Positions 60,240 through 64,000 of a stretch of 64,000 nt of DNA are shown piece by piece. Position 1 is the first letter of the stretch, and every line of letters starts with the position of its first letter. The DNA is from Welwitschia mirabilis (taxonomy: Eukaryota > Gnetophyta > Gnetopsida > Welwitschiales). The translations under genes and the position numbers were made by a program. The notes below the pieces were generated by a model, which was not told the DNA's origin, searched no databases, and saw nothing but the letters and a program-made list of their open reading frames with translations. The stretch lies in the NCBI GenBank assembly GCA_051453625.1, contig JBOZIK010000001.1, positions 241,901,856-241,965,855 of the forward strand. The letters are read 5' to 3'.

Positions 60240-62190
60240 TTACTATTTCAGAGATTTCTAGGGTTTCAAATGGTCTTAACATGTTAGGGTTCTACTAGTA
60301 ATAAATATTCACCATTGTCTTCTAGTCCACCTAATGGAAGACATTCTAAGAGCAACTTCTAAGATCTTAAAAACCCTTAGGTTTTATGTTGGGATTTGGT
60401 TTCAACTTTGGGTTTTGAATTTGTTTTAGCTTGATATTTTTCCTTTTTATTTTACTAACTTTAAGCATTAAAAAACAAAAGACAAAGAAGAGGCAAACAA
60501 GGAAAACATCTTCTAAAAGGAAGAGAAAAATTAGTCTCTTCAAAATTATGAATTAGAATATTATAAAGGCCAAGAATAGCACATGTTTTTATTTAACAGT
60601 CAACAATGAGATGAATACACCCATCTAAACCATTTATAAGAGAATTTTCTTAACCTAATTCATAGTATGTGACCTACATCTAATCAGTGGAAGTTTGTTT
60701 CAGAGGAATTAAAAATGATTCTAGCCTTCTAAACCCATATGCTTAAAGGAGTTATTTCTTAATCAATAATTTCTTTCATTCCAAAAGCTATATTACTTGT
60801 AATTTTATAACCCTAAATAGTTTTATAAATTCATATCCAAGATGCTCAAACTAGATAACCATCCTTGAAAATGAAAACTTCATTATGGTAATATTTTAAA
60901 TGTATAAGTCCCTGTTTATTCCATTGAGTGCCAAACTTTTATCTAAATGTTTATCAAAATCAATAATAAGAATCTCCTTCTTTCAATTCCTCTATCTTTA
61001 GGTTTGGTTTTAGAATGGAGAAGAATCTCTCTACTCCACAATGGCAATTTAGTAATAAATCTCTAAACTCAATCTTTATCTTCTTGAATACATCTCCTTT
61101 TTCTTAATCTCATCAAACCAAATCAATTTATTCCTTAATTTTCACATTTAAATCCTTTCATTCAAGTCCTTAAAAAGATCACTAAGTTTAAAGAGTTTGA
61201 GGTTATATGATCTAGGGATAGAGTTAAACATATCTTAAATTTTCTAGGTATCACATCTAGTAATGATAGTTGTATGTATTAGGTAAATATTTCAAAAAAC
61301 TTTGAGATTTTATGTTCTAGTTGCTAGTTGTAAGTCTTTCAGAAAGGTTTGAAGTTGATATTGCTTTTTAATGAGGTTACAAGTTGAATGACTAGATATT
61401 TTAATTCAGAGGACATCTTCCTTATTATCCTTCTGTGTTTTCTAAGATTCTTAAATAACTTCGAAGAAAATATTTTTCTTTCTTGCATCGAGAACCTTGG
61501 AGTTCTGTGTCGTAGCTCATTGTCAAGGGTTATGATTTCAAGAATTACCTATGTCAAGATGAACTATAAATGAAAAATGTTTTCTTAGTATCATGATATA
61601 GTTTCTTTAAGTGAGTTTCATAGTCTAAAATTATCTTGTATTGCTTAGGAATAAGTATCTAGGGATTTTTTTAGAGGCTCACTAAGTAATGTCCTTATAA
61701 GAGCTTCAAAATATTTTCTTAATAATTACCAATGTGATTTTATAGGTCTTTTTATTTGAAGATAAAAATAATGGAACAATCAAATTGTTGTTGTTACTGA
61801 AGGAACACTTAAAATAATCTGTGAGTCCAAAATGGGATACAAAAATAAGAATATTTTTTATTAATAATATGTAGGTAAAATACCACTAAGTCACTAATCT
61901 TTTTAACCATGAAATCTTTATCAACATTTACTAATGTGAATGGTAGTACATTTTTAAGATTATCCACTTTAGCATAAAAAGGAAGTAGGGAACAATTTTA
62001 ATATTGTCCTTGTGCTAATTACTATGGAAATTTTAATGATTATTTATAATTCTCTAAATAAATATTGAAATTAATAGAGTTATATCAACTGTAGTTTGTT
62101 ATTTTGGGTCTTTTGTTTAGGTTAACCTAGTTTAAGTGATTTGATAGTGTTAAGGATGCTCAAAATTACATTCACATGAAAATTATAGGA
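60240..62190. other. AT-rich stretch, no gene recognised
   Basis: Contains scattered short frames, the longest being 61 codons plus at 61388-61573. None has recognisable content. No repeats were noticed. Confidence 0.45.
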
Positions 62191-62197
62191 ATCTAAA

Positions 62198-62419
62198 TTG
62201 CTTAAAAGATCACATGTAAAATTTAGCATCATCTACAATGCATTTGTTAATCAACCAAAACTATGTAATACTATGTCATCAGTGATGATGCATAGATTAT
62301 TGATTCAATGTCTCAAATATTTATCATTAGGAAAGAATCTTATTAGATGTGAAGATTGTGAAGGAGTACCTAATATGATTTATTATAAAGATTTTAGACC
62401 TTCTTACTATTTTAATTGA
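62198..62419 (+). pseudogene. Short exon-like open frame, unidentified
   Basis: 73 codons starting MLKRSHVKFSIIYNAFVNQP and including KNLIRCEDCEGVPNMIYYKD. The composition is more protein-like than neighbouring frames, with a CEDC pair. I do not recognise a family and see no further exons. It could be a gene fragment or chance. Confidence 0.2.
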
Positions 62420-64000
62420 TGTAGAAAATGAAGCAACCTCTTTGTGAACTTCCTTTTTATTCCTTTACCTAATTTCTTGAATGCTACTTCCAACCTTCAT
62501 TATGGCATATTTCTTGTAATCACCTCAAACATTATTAATGATAAGGCATAATAGCATCTTTTTGTATTTCCAAAGACCAGATCTAGTACTTTTAAAATGT
62601 ATGGTTTTACATAACTCCTTGGTTGAATAGTCTTGGCTTTAATTCTTGCTTAGTTAATACTATAAGAGAAGTAAATATTCTAAACAAGAGTTAAAATTAT
62701 GAACATTAATCTAAAAGATGAACCAACATTAAAAAAAGAAAAAAGAAAAAAGTGAAGAATACTTAAGAAGTGTATAGAACTATAATCCACATGGAATCCT
62801 TAGTACGTCTAATATAAGTTTGGAATTCTCCTAACATAAAGGAATGAAATGATGCTCTTACCTTCTTTTAACACCTTTACAATTAGTACTTAAAGAAATT
62901 CCCTAAAGTCCATAACAACATAGACAACACTTTAGTACTTATCAAACATAATGCATGCATTTTAACATGCATGATTATTCATTATTAATAAGAATACAGT
63001 ATTTGTATCATTTCATTAGGAATGTAACAATCATACGTGGGCATCCAAGGCATCCAAGTCCCATTGGAAATTGACAATGGCTATGGCATAAAATGGATGA
63101 CAGATGGGTGGATAACAATATCAGCTAATCCCCCATGTCCTCCTTTTTCTAATTTCTAACTGTGATTTTCTTGTTATTTTTTCACTACCTTGCTGGTAAG
63201 CTAAGATGAAAGACCACTGCCAACTATTTTATCTTCAACTACATCAAATGTTGAAAGAACTCATACACCATGTTAACTAAAGAAACTACTTTAATAATAA
63301 TATAATTGTAATATTAACGAGTAATAATTAATGGTAAATGAATTTTGCATTTGTATGTTCTATTCTTGAATATCCATTCATGGAAGTACTGTATTTGGCC
63401 AAAAATGTAAGTGAGGTAAATAAGAATTTTTTAATGTTTACTTACTTTTATTTATTTATATATTTTACTTTTTAAGAAGAATTATTTTAATTAAGGGTAT
63501 ATTTAGGAAGCTAGAATGAGTTATTCATAGCTTGATCATGATTTTTATTTATTTTAAATAAGTGTGCATACCATCTTGTAGATGTAATTCATTAATGCAA
63601 TGGCCATGCATATGTGTCTATGAATGACTACATGACGACTCATAAAAAGCTTCTCCTTCCTGATTAACAACATGTGAATCCCACTCTAAACTGACATTGA
63701 TGCATGAGATGGTTCTCATGCAGGCTAAAATAACGATGCCATACATGCCATGTTGCTTGTGGATAGTTCATTTCCCCCTCTTAATTATGGTGCATCCTTT
63801 ATAATAATATATGCATGGATCCTCTTTTAGTAGTTTTTCCTTTTTCATTTTTATGTAATCTTATTATTGCCATTCACATAACACAAATGATTAATTATTA
63901 AATGAGATGTTTACAATTAACTTTATTTACATTTTCTTAGTAATAATTTATTATTTTTTTTAGTTAATTAATGTCTTGATTATTTTAGGAAGAAAATAAT
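62420..64000. other. Low-repeat DNA at the right edge, no gene recognised
   Basis: Slightly richer in GC and in ordinary words than the transposon-filled part. It has several CATGCA words (about 62954, 63605, 63811) and an ACGTGG core at 63036, which resemble plant promoter elements, but no gene starts within the window, so nothing can be concluded. Confidence 0.35.

Noticed and set aside
1-64000. CRISPR array, prokaryotic operon, tRNA or rRNA genes
   Set aside because: No regularly spaced identical repeats with unique spacers, no ribosome-binding or operon structure, and no cloverleaf or conserved rRNA core noticed; the content is that of plant nuclear heterochromatin.

Overview
The window looks like nuclear DNA of a flowering plant. 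It is very AT-rich, CG dinucleotides are scarce, and almost all of it is old, decayed transposable elements: Ty1/Copia and Ty3/Gypsy LTR retrotransposons with plant-type primer sites (initiator tRNA-Met, tRNA-Asp), a CACTA DNA transposon, and the extra open frame that many plant LTR elements carry after pol. I see no intact host gene, tRNA, rRNA or CRISPR array. Three runs of N (2831-2930, 4599-5161, 30549-31173) are assembly gaps. Species cannot be fixed from the sequence.

Layout. 1 to about 2.2 kb: 5' part of a minus-strand Copia element (gag, Met primer site, LTR). About 2.7 to 16.7 kb: a plus-strand, SIRE-like Copia element (reverse transcriptase/RNase H, a second env-position ORF, polypurine tract, 3' LTR). 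Its 3' LTR is split at 8246/15261 by a 7.0-kb CACTA element with perfect 3-bp target duplications (ATT). The CACTA carries gene-like fragments, two of which appear separated by a real intron.

16,669-53,226: one minus-strand Gypsy element ('F' here) interrupted twice. Its 5' LTR is 51,744-53,226 with a tRNA-Asp primer site. Its gag is cut by element D (40,468-50,330). Zinc knuckle and protease follow at 39.0-40.5 kb. Element B (25,156-38,868) then separates the protease from RT/RNase H/integrase (22.4-25.2 kb). After that come a decayed extra ORF and the 3' LTR (16,669-18,171). With B and D removed, F is about 13.0 kb. B is a 13.7-kb minus-strand Gypsy element with its own gag, protease, RT, RNase H, integrase and extra ORF. 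D is a plus-strand element with about 1.95-kb LTRs and about 6 kb of apparently non-coding interior (LARD-like). Hand counts over short LTR stretches give more divergence between F's LTRs than between those of B or D, which agrees with the nesting order.

53.2-57.3 kb is AT-rich DNA without a recognisable gene. 57,314-59,248 is a third LTR of the D family ('E'), followed by a Met-type primer site. From 59.2 kb to the end there is no recognisable gene, only a few short open frames of uncertain meaning.

Nothing here works together as a functional pathway. The coding remnants carry many stops (mostly of the Gln/Arg/Trp-to-stop type expected from deaminated methylcytosine), and catalytic residues are lost in several proteases and polymerases.
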